In this document: positions 42,608 to 50,635 of the stretch, in pieces
How positions within the stretch are numbered: the first letter of the stretch is position 1
Layout of the letters: each line of letters opens with the position of its first letter
Origin: Candidatus Eisenbergiella merdigallinarum
GTDB lineage: Bacteria > Bacillota > Clostridia > Lachnospirales > Lachnospiraceae
Assembly (NCBI GenBank): GCA_019119355.1
Contig: DWXE01000005.1
Coordinates: forward strand, 1-64,000
Reading direction: 5' to 3'
Length of the DNA: 64,000 nucleotides
Position numbers and translations under genes: made by a program
Notes under the pieces: generated by a model
Told to the model about the DNA's origin: nothing
Database searches by the model: none
The model's input: the letters and a program-made list of their open reading frames with translations, nothing else

Positions 42608-43675
42608 TTAAGGGAACAGCGGGGGCATCATGAGCCCTTCTTCCTCCGGCAGGCCGAACAAAAGGTTCATGTTCTGAACCGCCTGGCCCGCGGCGCCCTT
42701 CACCAGATTGTCCATGGCTCCCATCATGATCACCCGCTTCGTGCGGGGATCCACCGCGATGTTCACATCCACATAATTGCTGCCCTCCACCCAGCGGGTT
42801 TCCGGACAGATCCCGGCGGGCAGGAAGCGCACGAACCTCTCTTTTCCATAATATCTTTCATAGACTTCCCTCAGCTGCGCTTCCGAAGGCAGGCTGCCGC
42901 CGCCCTCCGGGCCCGCGGCTTCCTTCAGGGAAGCGTAGGCCGTCACCAGGATGCCCCGGTTCATGGGGACCAGATGCGGCGTAAAATTGAGGATCACAGG
43001 GCGCCCGGCAGCCCGGGACAGCTGCTCCTCGATTTCCGGGGTATGCCTGTGGGACGCCACTCCATAGGCCTTGATATTTTCATTCACCTCGCAGAAAAGG
43101 TTCTGGACCTTCGCTCCCCGCCCCGCTCCGGACGTCCCGCTCTTGGCGTCGATGATGATGGTGTCCGGATCGATCAGCCCCTCTTTCAGAAGCGGCCAGA
43201 TGGAAAGGATGGAACAGGTGGGGTAACAGCCCGGATTCGCCACCAGCCTGGTTTTGCGGATCCGGTCCCGGTTGATTTCGCACAGCCCGTAGACCGCCTG
43301 ATCGATCAGCTGCGGCGACCGGTGAGGAATCTGATACCACTGTTCGTAGACGGACACGTCGCTGATCCTGTAATCCGCGCTCAGATCCACCACCTTCACC
43401 TTTTTGAGGAGCTCCTCATCCAGCACGGAAGCCAGAAATCCCTGCGGGGTGGCGGTGAAAATCACGTCCACCTGCTCCGCCAGCTCCTTCATATTGTCAT
43501 CCCTGCACACGTCGTCCACGATCTGAAACAGATTCCGGTAGACGGATGCATACTCTTGCTCAATATAACTGCGGGAACCATACCATTTGATCTCCACGTC
43601 CTTATGCCCCAAAAGCAGCCGGACCAGCTCCCCTCCCGCATATCCTGTCGCTCCGATAATCCCTGCGCGAATCAT
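42608..43675 (-). CDS. argC: N-acetyl-gamma-glutamyl-phosphate reductase
   Basis: The product has 355 residues. It reduces N-acetylglutamyl phosphate with NADPH. The start MIRAGIIGATGYAGGELVRL gives the nucleotide fold, and Cys150 in VANPGCYPT is the acyl-enzyme nucleophile. HRHTPEIEEQL supplies the catalytic histidine. GSNYVDVNIAVDPRTKR and VKGAAGQAVQNMNLLFG end the enzyme. AAGGAGGG lies directly before the ATG at 43675. It is divergent from argG, with a candidate ArgR site between them, and away from argJ/B/D. Confidence 0.96.
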   Translation of the reverse strand: MIRAGIIGATGYAGGELVRLLLGHKDVEIKWYGSRSYIEQEYASVYRNLFQIVDDVCRDDNMKELAEQVDVIFTATPQGFLASVLDEELLKKVKVVDLSADYRISDVSVYEQWYQIPHRSPQLIDQAVYGLCEINRDRIRKTRLVANPGCYPTCSILSIWPLLKEGLIDPDTIIIDAKSGTSGAGRGAKVQNLFCEVNENIKAYGVASHRHTPEIEEQLSRAAGRPVILNFTPHLVPMNRGILVTAYASLKEAAGPEGGGSLPSEAQLREVYERYYGKERFVRFLPAGICPETRWVEGSNYVDVNIAVDPRTKRVIMMGAMDNLVKGAAGQAVQNMNLLFGLPEEEGLMMPPLFP

Positions 43676-43772
43676 ATTTCCCTCCTTGCTGCCGCCTGTG
43701 CGGCCCATAAATTCAGACTGTCAAAACGCCGTCCGATCCGGCCCGGCGTTTGGTGATATCATACTACTCGGA

Positions 43773-43785
43773 TGAATAATATTCA
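43773..43785. promoter_or_regulatory. Candidate ArgR (ARG box) site between argC and argG
   Basis: TGAAT-AAT-ATTCA is a perfect inverted repeat close to the ArgR/AhrC half-site pattern (TGAAT, four bases, ATTCA). Here the spacer is three bases rather than four. It lies about 30 bases before the argG -35 and about 100 bases before argC, the expected place for arginine repression of both. Confidence 0.6.
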
Positions 43786-43807
43786 AGTATTTTGCATATT
43801 TTTTCAC

Positions 43808-43836
43808 TTGCAATTCCCCCCCTGCTGTTGTATAGT
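43808..43836 (+). promoter_or_regulatory. argG promoter
   Basis: TTGCAA and TATAGT are 17 bases apart, about 90 bases before the argG start, immediately after the candidate ArgR site. Confidence 0.6.
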
Positions 43837-43924
43837 ATGGAATGGACAAAGAATCCCGCCTGTGCGACGGAATTGTTGCCTCTATTATATCACAGTTTGA
43901 ATCCGATAAGGAGGACATTCTAAA

Positions 43925-45148
43925 ATGAAAGAAAAAGTAATTCTGGCTTACTCCGGCGGCCTGGATACCACCGCCATCATCCCCTGGCTGAAGGAGAACT
44001 TCGATTACGAAGTGATCTGCGTCTGCATCGACTGCGGACAGGAAGAAGAACTGGACGGACTGGAAGAGCGCGCGAAATCCTGCGGCGCTTCCAAACTGTA
44101 TATTCTGGACGTTACGGATGAATTCTGCGACGAATACATCGTTCCCTGCGTGCAGGCCAACGCCGTATATGAGAACAAGTATCTTCTGGGCACCTCCATG
44201 GCCCGTCCCCTGATCGCCAAAAAGCTGGTGGAAATCGCCCGTCAGGAGGGCGCTGTCGCCATCTGCCACGGCGCTACCGGCAAGGGCAACGACCAGATCC
44301 GCTTCGAGCTGGGCATCAAGGCCCTGGCTCCCGACATCAAAATCATCGCGGCCTGGAGAAACGACAAGTGGACCATGGATTCCCGCGAATCCGAAATCGC
44401 CTACTGCCGGGCGCACGGCATCGATCTTCCCTTCTCCGCGGATTCCAGCTACAGCCGCGACCGGAACCTGTGGCACATCAGCCATGAGGGGCTGGAACTG
44501 GAGGATCCCGCCAACGAGCCCAACTTCGACCACCTTCTGGTCCTCGGCACCACGCCGGAAAAAGCGCCCGATGAGCCCGAGTACGTGACCATGGCCTTCG
44601 AAAAGGGCGTGCCCGTCAGCGTCAACGGCCAGCGCATGAAGGTTTCCGACATCATCCGCACCTTAAACGCCCTGGGCGGCAAACACGGCATCGGCATCGT
44701 GGACATCGTGGAAAACCGCGTGGTTGGCATGAAGTCCCGCGGCGTCTATGAGACCCCCGGCGGAACGATTCTGATGGAGGCCCATCAGCAGCTGGAAGAG
44801 CTGATCCTCGACAGGGATACTTATGCGGTGAAAAAGGACATGGGCAACCGGATGGCCCAGATCGTCTACGAAGGGAAATGGTTCACCCCTCTTCGCGAGG
44901 CCGTGCAGGCTTTCGTGGAGAAAACCCAGGAATATGTGACCGGCGAAGTGAAGTTCAAGCTCTATAAGGGCAATATCATCAAAGCCGGCACCACTTCTCC
45001 CTACTCCCTCTACAACGAGAGCATCGCTTCCTTCACCACCGGCGATCTCTACGACCATCACGACGCGGAGGGCTTCATCAACCTGTTCGGACTTTCCTGC
45101 AAGGTACGCGCCATGAAAATGCAGGAAGCGGCCAAAGAGAACGGCTGA
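43925..45148 (+). CDS. argG: Argininosuccinate synthase
   Basis: The product has 407 residues. It joins citrulline and aspartate using ATP. The PP-loop is [16 protein letters not shown]. The citrulline/aspartate-binding [20 protein letters not shown] and [20 protein letters not shown] are intact, as is [25 protein letters not shown] lies 8 bases before the ATG. argH is not next to it and is not in this window. With argJ, argB, argD and argC elsewhere in the window, arginine synthesis up to argininosuccinate is covered except for the carbamoyltransferase. Confidence 0.97.
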   Translation: MKEKVILAYSGGLDTTAIIPWLKENFDYEVICVCIDCGQEEELDGLEERAKSCGASKLYILDVTDEFCDEYIVPCVQANAVYENKYLLGTSMARPLIAKKLVEIARQEGAVAICHGATGKGNDQIRFELGIKALAPDIKIIAAWRNDKWTMDSRESEIAYCRAHGIDLPFSADSSYSRDRNLWHISHEGLELEDPANEPNFDHLLVLGTTPEKAPDEPEYVTMAFEKGVPVSVNGQRMKVSDIIRTLNALGGKHGIGIVDIVENRVVGMKSRGVYETPGGTILMEAHQQLEELILDRDTYAVKKDMGNRMAQIVYEGKWFTPLREAVQAFVEKTQEYVTGEVKFKLYKGNIIKAGTTSPYSLYNESIASFTTGDLYDHHDAEGFINLFGLSCKVRAMKMQEAAKENG

Positions 45149-45200
45149 CGGTCCGGGGATTCGGACGGCCGCCAGAAGGCGGAAGGACAACTGCAGATTG

Positions 45201-45226
45201 CGCGCCGGTTTCGCGGCGCGGCTTTT
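45201..45226 (+). terminator. Terminator behind argG
   Basis: CGCGCCG-GTTTCG-CGGCGCG is followed by GCTTTTC, so the T-run is short. Confidence 0.55.
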
Positions 45227-45285
45227 CGGGGGGCGGGCACAAAACTGTGCGCGCCCTTCACAAAAATAAACGGGAAATTTTGTAT

Positions 45286-45582
45286 ATGGATGTCATTTTC
45301 ATTTTTATCCTTTATGGTATAATAGTAAACATAGCCGGGTTTGCCGCCATGGGGATCGACAAGAGCCGTGCGAGGCGCAAGGCCTGGCGCATTCCGGAAT
45401 CCACCCTGTTTCTCATCGCCCTTCTGGGCGGCAGCATCGGTTCGCTGCTGGGCATGTACGGGTTCCGGCATAAGACGCGGCACTGGTATTTCGTCTGGGG
45501 AATGCCCGCCATCCTGATCCTTCAGGCAGCGGCGATCCTCTATCTCCTCTTTGCCTCGCCGTTTTCCTTTACGATCCTGTGA
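45286..45582 (+). CDS. DUF1294 membrane protein
   Basis: This small 98-residue membrane protein of the DUF1294 family has a first helix FIFILYGIIVNIAGFAAMGI, the conserved DKSRARRKAWRIPESTLFLI, then GSIGSLLGMYGFRHKTRHWY, and a C-terminal helix (MPAILILQAAAILYLLFAS). The function is unknown. The basic, Gly-rich loop between the helices is the most conserved part. The ATG at 45286 has only a weak ribosome site (GGGAAA). It is 20 bases ahead of the LytTR regulator gene on the same strand. Confidence 0.85.
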   Translation: MDVIFIFILYGIIVNIAGFAAMGIDKSRARRKAWRIPESTLFLIALLGGSIGSLLGMYGFRHKTRHWYFVWGMPAILILQAAAILYLLFASPFSFTIL

Positions 45583-45601
45583 TTTTTCCGGAGGTACCGC
45601 T

Positions 45602-46336
45602 ATGCATCTCGCGATCTGCGACGACCACATTGCTGACAGAAAACAGATGGAGCGCCTTTTGGGGCGCGAATCCGACCGGCGCATTCCCACCACGGGCGTT
45701 TTATACGTGGACTCCTATGGCAGCCGGGAATCCATCCTGACAGCTCCCATGATCTACGACGCGCTCTTTATGGACATGACGGAGGACGGCTGCGACGCCG
45801 TGGAGCTGGCCAACATGCTCCGTACGGACGGCACTTCCGTTCCCATCGTGTTCTGCTGCGGCAAAATAAACTACCGCAACTCTCCCAATTTGCCGGATCA
45901 ATGCCTGTTTCTGGACAAGCCGATCCAGGTCGCGGAGCTGTCCGCGATGATCGACCAGCTCCTCGCTTACAAAAACAGCCTCGTGAAAAAGCTGGAATTC
46001 CGAAACCGCTTCGAAACGTTTTATCTGGAGGAAGAAGAACTCCTCTACGCGGTGCCGGACGACCGCACCATGCGCCTGACCCTCACCAACGGGGAAGAGC
46101 ATGTGGCCGAGATGACGGCCGAGACCTTCTGCGGCAACCTGAATGACTGCTACAGCTATATCGAGCTGGTCAGCCATACGGTCCTCAACATGCGCTATGT
46201 CAGGGATATCAACTTCTTTCGGGTGACCATGCGGGACGGGAAACAGTTCCGCCTCTCTTTCGGGGAATCCCGCCCTCTCGAGAAGGCGGTGGAAACCTGG
46301 CGGAAGGAATACAGAGGAGCCGGGACGGTGGGCTGA
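45602..46336 (+). CDS. LytTR-family response regulator
   Basis: The product has 244 residues. The N-terminal receiver starts MHLAICDDHIADRKQMERLL and has the likely phospho-acceptor Asp58 (ALFMDMTEDG) and Lys in CLFLDKPIQVAEL. The LytTR DNA-binding domain runs from about residue 130 to 235 (SYIELVSHTVLNMRYVRDIN, then FRVTMRDGKQFRLSFG). These regulators act in signalling for cell-wall, toxin or peptide-pheromone systems. GGAGG lies 8 bases ahead. No kinase gene is adjacent, so the phosphate source is unknown. The stop codon sits inside the loop of its own terminator. Confidence 0.88.
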   Translation: MHLAICDDHIADRKQMERLLGRESDRRIPTTGVLYVDSYGSRESILTAPMIYDALFMDMTEDGCDAVELANMLRTDGTSVPIVFCCGKINYRNSPNLPDQCLFLDKPIQVAELSAMIDQLLAYKNSLVKKLEFRNRFETFYLEEEELLYAVPDDRTMRLTLTNGEEHVAEMTAETFCGNLNDCYSYIELVSHTVLNMRYVRDINFFRVTMRDGKQFRLSFGESRPLEKAVETWRKEYRGAGTVG

Positions 46337-46363
46337 TAGCCTTCCATCCCGGCTCCTCTTTTT
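46314..46363 (+). terminator. Terminator overlapping the LytTR regulator stop
   Basis: GAGGAGCCGGGA and TCCCGGCTCCTC form a 12-bp stem followed by TTTTTCC. The last codons and the stop lie in the loop, so ribosomes finishing the gene pass directly through the structure. Confidence 0.85.
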
Positions 46364-46386
46364 CCTTCTGTTTTCGCCCCCGTTCG

Positions 46387-47226
46387 TCAAAGCGTGACGA
46401 TCACTCCGCCGTCGTTGGCATACATGCTGCTGATGCCGGCCGTATCCATCACCAGCACATCTTTTACCCGGATCTTCTCCAGGATCAGTTTCTTCATGTA
46501 CTCCGCCCTTTCCCGGTTGTTGCAGTGGGTGATCATGAGCACCTTCTCCTGCGCCTGCACCGCGCTCCTGGCCACCGCGTCCGCCATCTTCTGCAGGGCT
46601 TTCCGGATCCCGATCCCCTGTCCGATCTGCTCGATGGTCCCCTCTCTGGTCCCCGCCATGACGGGCTTGATATTCAGAGTGGAGGCCACCAGCGCCTTGA
46701 CCCCCGTAAGCCTTCCGTTCTTCCGGAGCGTCTCCAGATTGTCCAGGACGAAATAGGTGTGCATCCCGTTCCTGAATTCCTCCAGCCGCTCCGCGATCGT
46801 CTCGAAGGGAAGCCCCTGCTCCTCCAGCTCCATGGCCTTCAGCGCGATCTGGGTCTCCCCGCAGGAGGCCGATCTGGAATCCACCACATGGATCCGCTTC
46901 TCCCCGTCCTTCTCCAGATAGAGGTTCTTCCCGAGCACGGCGCTGTTATGGCTCCCGCTCAAATTGGAAGACAGGGTCACGATATAGACGTGATCCGCAT
47001 CCGTCTCGCAGGCCTGCATGTAACGCTCGGGAGACGGGCAGGAGGATTTGGGGCAGGTGGGGCATTCCGCCACCTTCTGCAAAAACAGCTTCTGATCGAA
47101 GCTCTCGTCGTCCATGATCCGGTAGTCCCCTACCTCCAGCCCCAGCGGCACGATCTCGAATCTGGGGTCCTTCCGGAGATCCTCCGGCAATTCGCAGCAG
47201 CTGTCCACAACAATCTTATAACTCAT
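46387..47226 (-). CDS. DegV family protein
   Basis: The product has 279 residues from ATG 47226 with GGAGG. The EDD-fold family signature is present: MSYKIVVDSCCELPEDLRKD, PTCPKSSCPSPERYM, VYIVTLSSNLSGSHNSAVLG, HVVDSRSASCGETQIALKAM, FVLDNLETLRKNGRLTGVKA and KPVMAGTREGTIEQIG. DegV proteins bind fatty acids, and FakB members hand them to the fatty-acid kinase. A FakA gene is not in this window. The longer open frame upstream has no support. Confidence 0.93.
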   Translation of the reverse strand: MSYKIVVDSCCELPEDLRKDPRFEIVPLGLEVGDYRIMDDESFDQKLFLQKVAECPTCPKSSCPSPERYMQACETDADHVYIVTLSSNLSGSHNSAVLGKNLYLEKDGEKRIHVVDSRSASCGETQIALKAMELEEQGLPFETIAERLEEFRNGMHTYFVLDNLETLRKNGRLTGVKALVASTLNIKPVMAGTREGTIEQIGQGIGIRKALQKMADAVARSAVQAQEKVLMITHCNNRERAEYMKKLILEKIRVKDVLVMDTAGISSMYANDGGVIVTL

Positions 47227-47372
47227 AGCTTCCTCCAGGCTCACCACATTCAATGTAGTTTTCATTACTACATATAATAACACGTGCCCCTTTCTCTTGT
47301 AAAGAGATTCCCCCAATTCTGTCTGGCTTTTTTGAAACCTTCTGTTATACTATTGATATTGGAGGTATCGAC

Positions 47373-47876
47373 ATGACATCTTTCCAGATTACAGAGCTGA
47401 AAAACTTCATGGGAAAACTGCTGGGAACGGACTGCTTCGATTCGTTCCTCCTGGCCGGCGCCCAGGTTGTCACCGCCGTGGAATACACCATCGACGGGCG
47501 CATCCATTCCGAATTCTACAGCAGGGAAGAACGGGAGGACCCTTCTGTCTGCCCCTTCGAATTCGCGCCCTGGGCCGATATGCGCCCCGTGCTGTTCCAG
47601 ATGATCCGGGGCAGGCGCAGCCCGTCGCGCTTTAAGCTGATGCTCCATCTGCGCCCGGATTATGTACCCGGCGTCCTGAAAGGCGCCGATCCTTCCCTCT
47701 CCCCGGAACAGGTAAAGGCGCTGGTCATCACCGTCCGCTACGAGGAAGGCCGCGCTTCCATCGTCACGGGAACCGCGTTTCATTCCTTCGTTTTGGACAA
47801 AACGCTGGACGCCTGCTGGGATAAAACCATGCGCCAGTTTTTAACCGCCAGACAGATCGCCTATACGGAGAGTTGA
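47373..47876 (+). CDS. DUF5721-like conserved protein
   Basis: The product has 167 residues, starting MTSFQITELKNFMGKLLGTD. The pattern FDSFLLAGAQVVTAVEYTID and the phrase PWADMRPVLFQMIRGRRSPS match a small conserved Firmicutes family I take to be DUF5721. The function is unknown. No membrane helix or signal peptide is visible. TTGGAGG lies before the ATG, with a -10-like TATACT 15-20 bases further up. It is divergent from degV, and its message probably ends at a short hairpin after the stop. Confidence 0.75.
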   Translation: MTSFQITELKNFMGKLLGTDCFDSFLLAGAQVVTAVEYTIDGRIHSEFYSREEREDPSVCPFEFAPWADMRPVLFQMIRGRRSPSRFKLMLHLRPDYVPGVLKGADPSLSPEQVKALVITVRYEEGRASIVTGTAFHSFVLDKTLDACWDKTMRQFLTARQIAYTES

Positions 47877-47906
47877 GAAGCCGGGCGGTGAGCCCTCTCA
47901 TTTTTT
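47877..47906 (+). terminator. Weak terminator behind the DUF5721-like gene
   Basis: GGGC-GGTGA-GCCC plus flanking GAGA/TCTC pairs are followed by TTTTTT. The stem is short. Confidence 0.5.
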
Positions 47907-48254
47907 CATCTTCGGATTGAAAATCAGGCTGGCCAGATAGCCGAATATCAGGGCCGCAGAAGTGCCCACGGCGCCGGCCTTCAGCCCCCCGGCGAACAGC
48001 CCCAGAAATCCCTGTTCATCCACCGCTTCTTTTACCCCTTCCATCAGCACGTTTCCAAACCCCAGCAGCGGGACGCTGGCCCCCGCCCCGGCGAACTCCA
48101 AAAAGGGCTGATACAGGCCCAGGGCTCCCAGCACGGCTCCCGTGCACACCAGCAAAACCATAATCCTTCCCGGCATGAGCTTCGTTTTTTCCAACAGGAT
48201 CTGGACCAGGGCGCAGATCAGGCCGCCCACCCAGAAAGCGTTTAAATAGTCCAT
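47898..48254 (-). CDS. spoVAE: Stage V sporulation protein AE (SpoVAEb type)
   Basis: The product has 118 residues with four membrane helices: MDYLNAFWVGGLICALVQIL, IMVLLVCTGAVLGALGLYQP, the GASVPLLGFGNVLMEGVKEA loop and the TSAALIFGYLASLIF end. SpoVA proteins move dipicolinic acid into and out of the spore core. It normally sits in spoVAC-spoVAD-spoVAE. Here AC and AD are not adjacent, so it is a solitary copy. GGAGG lies 8 bases ahead of the ATG at 48254. The open frame extends 50 codons upstream, but that part has no SpoVA features. Confidence 0.88.
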   Translation of the reverse strand: MDYLNAFWVGGLICALVQILLEKTKLMPGRIMVLLVCTGAVLGALGLYQPFLEFAGAGASVPLLGFGNVLMEGVKEAVDEQGFLGLFAGGLKAGAVGTSAALIFGYLASLIFNPKMKK

Positions 48255-48298
48255 CCAGACCGCCTCCTTTTTCGGATAGGTTGCCCGGCTCTTCTCCC

Positions 48299-48327
48299 TT
48301 TTATGCGGTGACAGTTCAGATATACTC
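48299..48327 (-). promoter_or_regulatory. Possible forespore (sigma-F/G-type) promoter of spoVAE
   Basis: GAGTA and CATAAAA are separated by 17 bases, about 45 bases before spoVAE. This is close to, but not a perfect match of, the sigma-G pattern known from Bacillus. Confidence 0.3.
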
Positions 48328-48463
48328 CTATAGGGCGGACGCCCGACAGGAATCCTTTGACGGCCAGCAGCCTTTTGCGCAGCCAATTCAGCGGAATCCG
48401 TCAAATGATGAACGGCATGGCTGAACGGTTACTTTATGCGCTCCCCGGCCTCCCAAAAAGAGC

Positions 48464-48492
48464 TTGCGATGTAGTTTTGAATACTATATAAT
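48464..48492 (+). promoter_or_regulatory. Promoter of the DUF1836 gene
   Basis: TTGCGA and TATAAT are 17 bases apart, 21 bases before the start of the gene. Confidence 0.7.
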
Positions 48493-48513
48493 GAGGAAAA
48501 GGAGAAAACGGAT

Positions 48514-49131
48514 ATGACACTGGAATCAGAAGATTTACTGCAAAGCATTTTGAACAGCCTGGATCGGATCGACTACATCCGCACGCAGGACATCCCCGAT
48601 ATCGAGCTGTACATGGATCAGGTGACCACCTTCATGGGAAGCCGGCTGAAAAATTCAGCCCGGAATCCCGAGGACGACAAGATCCTCACCAAAACCATGA
48701 TCAACAATTACGCCAAAAACGATCTCCTGCCGCCCCCTTCCAAAAAGAAATATTCCCGGGAGCACATTTTGCTCCTGATCTTTATCTACTATTATAAGGG
48801 CATCCTCTCCATCAGCGATATTCAGACCATTCTCCGCCCCATCACGGAACGCTATTTCCACAAAAAGGGGGACAGCTTCTGCCTGGAGGATATCTATAAC
48901 GAAGTGTTCGGCCTGGAGAAGGCGGAGGTGGAATTCTTAAAGAAGGACGTGGCCGAAAAGTTTCAAAAGGCGCAGGGCACTTTTTCGGAAGCCCCCGAAG
49001 AAGATCAGGCGTTCCTCCGCACCTTTTCCTTCCTCTGCATGCTCAGCTTCGACGTCTATGTGAAAAAGCTCATCATCGAAAAGCTCATCGATTCCTGCGG
49101 CGAACTTTTCGAAAGCCGGAAGGAAAAATGA
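48514..49131 (+). CDS. DUF1836 helix-turn-helix protein
   Basis: The product has 205 residues, starting MTLESEDLLQSILNSLDRID. The conserved DUF1836 core is IPDIELYMDQVTTFMGSRL, followed by LTKTMINNYAKNDLLPPPSK and YSREHILLLIFIYYYKGILS. The second and third pieces look like a MerR-type DNA-binding helix-turn-helix. The family is found in Clostridia and Bacilli and is thought to be regulatory, with unknown targets. It has its own promoter 21 bases ahead and is followed by the tRNA cluster. Confidence 0.85.
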   Translation: MTLESEDLLQSILNSLDRIDYIRTQDIPDIELYMDQVTTFMGSRLKNSARNPEDDKILTKTMINNYAKNDLLPPPSKKKYSREHILLLIFIYYYKGILSISDIQTILRPITERYFHKKGDSFCLEDIYNEVFGLEKAEVEFLKKDVAEKFQKAQGTFSEAPEEDQAFLRTFSFLCMLSFDVYVKKLIIEKLIDSCGELFESRKEK

Positions 49132-49149
49132 AATTTTTTCAAATTGGTA

Positions 49150-49178
49150 TTGACTTATTCTGTCGTTTGAGGTAAGAT
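49150..49178 (+). promoter_or_regulatory. tRNA-Pro promoter
   Basis: TTGACT and TAAGAT are 17 bases apart, about 32 bases before the tRNA. Confidence 0.6.
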
Positions 49179-49210
49179 ACTATTCGTCCGGTTGAGAGAA
49201 TCGGATGAAT

Positions 49211-49283
49211 CGGGGTGTGGCTCAGGTGGTAGAGCGCTTCGTTAGGGACGAAGAGGCCGCAAGTTCAAGTCTTGTCACTCCGA
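49211..49283 (+). tRNA. tRNA-Pro(AGG)
   Basis: The 73-base cloverleaf has acceptor arms CGGGGTG/CACTCCG, D arm GCTC-AGGTGGTA-GAGC, anticodon stem CTTCG/CGAAG with loop TTAGGGA (anticodon AGG) and T loop TTCAAGT. The CCA end is not encoded. An A at position 34 is expected to wobble-read CCN after modification or by itself. Confidence 0.88.
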
Positions 49284-49289
49284 TGAAAA

Positions 49290-49316
49290 GGATCCTGATT
49301 TTCAGGGTCCTTTTTT
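49290..49316 (+). terminator. Terminator behind tRNA-Pro
   Basis: GGATCCTG and CAGGGTCC form an 8-bp stem with one G-T pair, followed by TTTTTT. Confidence 0.85.
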
Positions 49317-49374
49317 CGTTATTCCCTTCTCTCCGCCCGTGTCAGAAAAAGTTTAAAAAAATTGAAATTAGGGC

Positions 49375-49402
49375 TTGATTCTTTTTGATAACGTGGTACA
49401 AT
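49375..49402 (+). promoter_or_regulatory. tRNA-Val promoter
   Basis: TTGATT and TACAAT are 16 bases apart, 17 bases before the tRNA. Confidence 0.6.
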
Positions 49403-49419
49403 AGTTTTTGTCAGCACAC

Positions 49420-49493
49420 GGAAGCATAGCTCAGCTGGGATGAGCGTTCGCCTCACACGCGAGAGGCCACGGGTTCGAGCCCCGTTGCTTCCA
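49420..49493 (+). tRNA. tRNA-Val(CAC)
   Basis: The 74-base cloverleaf has acceptor arms GGAAGCA/TGCTTCC, anticodon stem TTCGC/GCGAG with loop CTCACAC (anticodon CAC), and T arm CGGG-TTCGAGC-CCCG. The discriminator is A and no CCA is encoded. Confidence 0.88.
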
Positions 49494-49540
49494 CTTGACG
49501 GAATATCCCGATACGGTCATCCGGTCGAGATCATCCGTAT

Positions 49541-49613
49541 GGGCTCGTAGCTTAGCTGGGAAAGCGCTGCGTTCGCAACGCAGAGACCGAGGGTTCGAAT
49601 CCCTTCGGGTCCA
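49541..49613 (+). tRNA. tRNA-Ala(CGC)
   Basis: The anticodon loop is TTCGCAA (CGC). Acceptor arms GGGCTCG/CGGGTCC contain the G3-U70 pair that marks alanine tRNAs. The 73 bases fold fully. No CCA is encoded. It probably shares the message of tRNA-Val 47 bases upstream. Confidence 0.9.
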
Positions 49614-49618
49614 TGAAG

Positions 49619-49654
49619 AAACCCCTGCAGGATCGTCGATTCTGCAGGGGTTTT
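49619..49654 (+). terminator. Terminator behind tRNA-Ala
   Basis: AAACCCCTGCAG and CTGCAGGGGTTT form a 12-bp stem. It has A/T runs on both sides and can serve both strands, including the hisA message. Confidence 0.88.
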
Positions 49655-49731
49655 GTCATTGTTCAAAACCGGGCACTGTTTTGAAGGCGATGCCGAAAAA
49701 GGCCGACGGATTTTTGAGCAGTCGCGCCCGC

Positions 49732-50514
49732 TCAAAAATCCTGCTGCGTATAGGCCACCGTCTGTTCGAAGGGGAGATTCCCGCCGTAAAGGTCCAGGGC
49801 GCTCCCTACCGTGATATGGATTTTGCCGTTGCCGGCGCGGCGTATTTTGTCGATGTCCTCGAAGGAGCGAATGCCGCCGGCATAGGTGATGGGGATCTGG
49901 TTCCAGCTTCCCAGCATTTCGATCAGCTCCTCTTCCACGCCGTTTTTCGTGCCTTCCACGTCCACGCCGTGAATCAGGAATTCGTCGCAGAAGGAAGCCA
50001 GCATGGTGAGGATGTCGGGCGAGAGGGAAACTCTGGTATATTTCTGCCATCTGTCCGTGACGATATAGTATCGCCCGTCCTTCTTCCTGCAGCTTAAGTC
50101 CAGCACCAGCTTCTTCCTTCCCACGCAGTCCACGAGCCGGCTGAGATTTTCGAATGAAATGTTCCCGTTCTGGAAAACATAGGATGTGACGATGACATGG
50201 GAAGCGCCCGCGTCCAGATATTCCCGGGCGTTCTCAGCGGTGATGCCTCCGCCGATCTGCAGCCCTCCGGGATAGGCGTTCAGGGCTTCCAGAGCCTGGC
50301 TGCGGGTCTGTTCATAGTGGGGGCTGTCCTTGCTGTTCAGCAGGATCACATGCCCGTTTTTCAGATTTTTTTGAGAAAACAGGCCGGCAAACCAGGCCGC
50401 GCCTTCTCCGGAGACATAATTTTCCCGGGCGGTATCGTCCTGATCCTGCACGCTGGCCCCCACCAGCTGCTTCACTTTCCCGTTATGAATATCGATACAA
50501 GGTCGGAATTCCAT
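49732..50514 (-). CDS. hisA: Eukaryotic-type phosphoribosylformimino-AICAR isomerase (HisA/His6-like)
   Basis: The product has 260 residues. It isomerises ProFAR to PRFAR in histidine synthesis. The barrel motifs are those of the fungal/plant His6 type rather than the usual bacterial HisA: MEFRPCIDIHNGKVKQLVG, GHVILLNSKD, GLQIGGGITAENAREYLDAG, VLDLSCRKKDGRYYIVTD, EFLIHGVDVEGTKNGVEEEL, ITYAGGIRSFEDI and TVGSALDLYGGNLP. No other his gene is nearby. Its own promoter is at 50545-50573. It ends before a shared terminator. Confidence 0.9.
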   Translation of the reverse strand: MEFRPCIDIHNGKVKQLVGASVQDQDDTARENYVSGEGAAWFAGLFSQKNLKNGHVILLNSKDSPHYEQTRSQALEALNAYPGGLQIGGGITAENAREYLDAGASHVIVTSYVFQNGNISFENLSRLVDCVGRKKLVLDLSCRKKDGRYYIVTDRWQKYTRVSLSPDILTMLASFCDEFLIHGVDVEGTKNGVEEELIEMLGSWNQIPITYAGGIRSFEDIDKIRRAGNGKIHITVGSALDLYGGNLPFEQTVAYTQQDF

Positions 50515-50544
50515 CTCATCACCCCTCGAGTATATTTTACAATT

Positions 50545-50573
50545 ATTTTACTCGAAAGCTGTATTTTATGCAA
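50545..50573 (-). promoter_or_regulatory. hisA promoter
   Basis: TTGCAT and TAAAAT are 17 bases apart on the minus strand, about 30 bases before the hisA start. Confidence 0.65.
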
Positions 50574-50635
50574 TGAAAATCCGCATACTAAACCAGGAGT
50601 CAGGTGACTGCTCAGATGAAAGGAGAGAAAAATTT

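Noticed and set aside
43676-43924. T-box or other amino-acid leader ahead of argG
   Set aside because: No T-box sequence or specifier-loop structure is seen. The ArgR-like palindrome is the better reading.
48255-48404. A 50-codon N-terminal extension of SpoVAE
   Set aside because: No SpoVA features and no hydrophobic segment. The ATG at 48254 has a good ribosome site and begins with the family's first helix.
49211-49613. Use of the tRNA cluster as an integration site
   Set aside because: No integrase and no repeated 3' tRNA end is seen nearby. The neighbours are ordinary genes.
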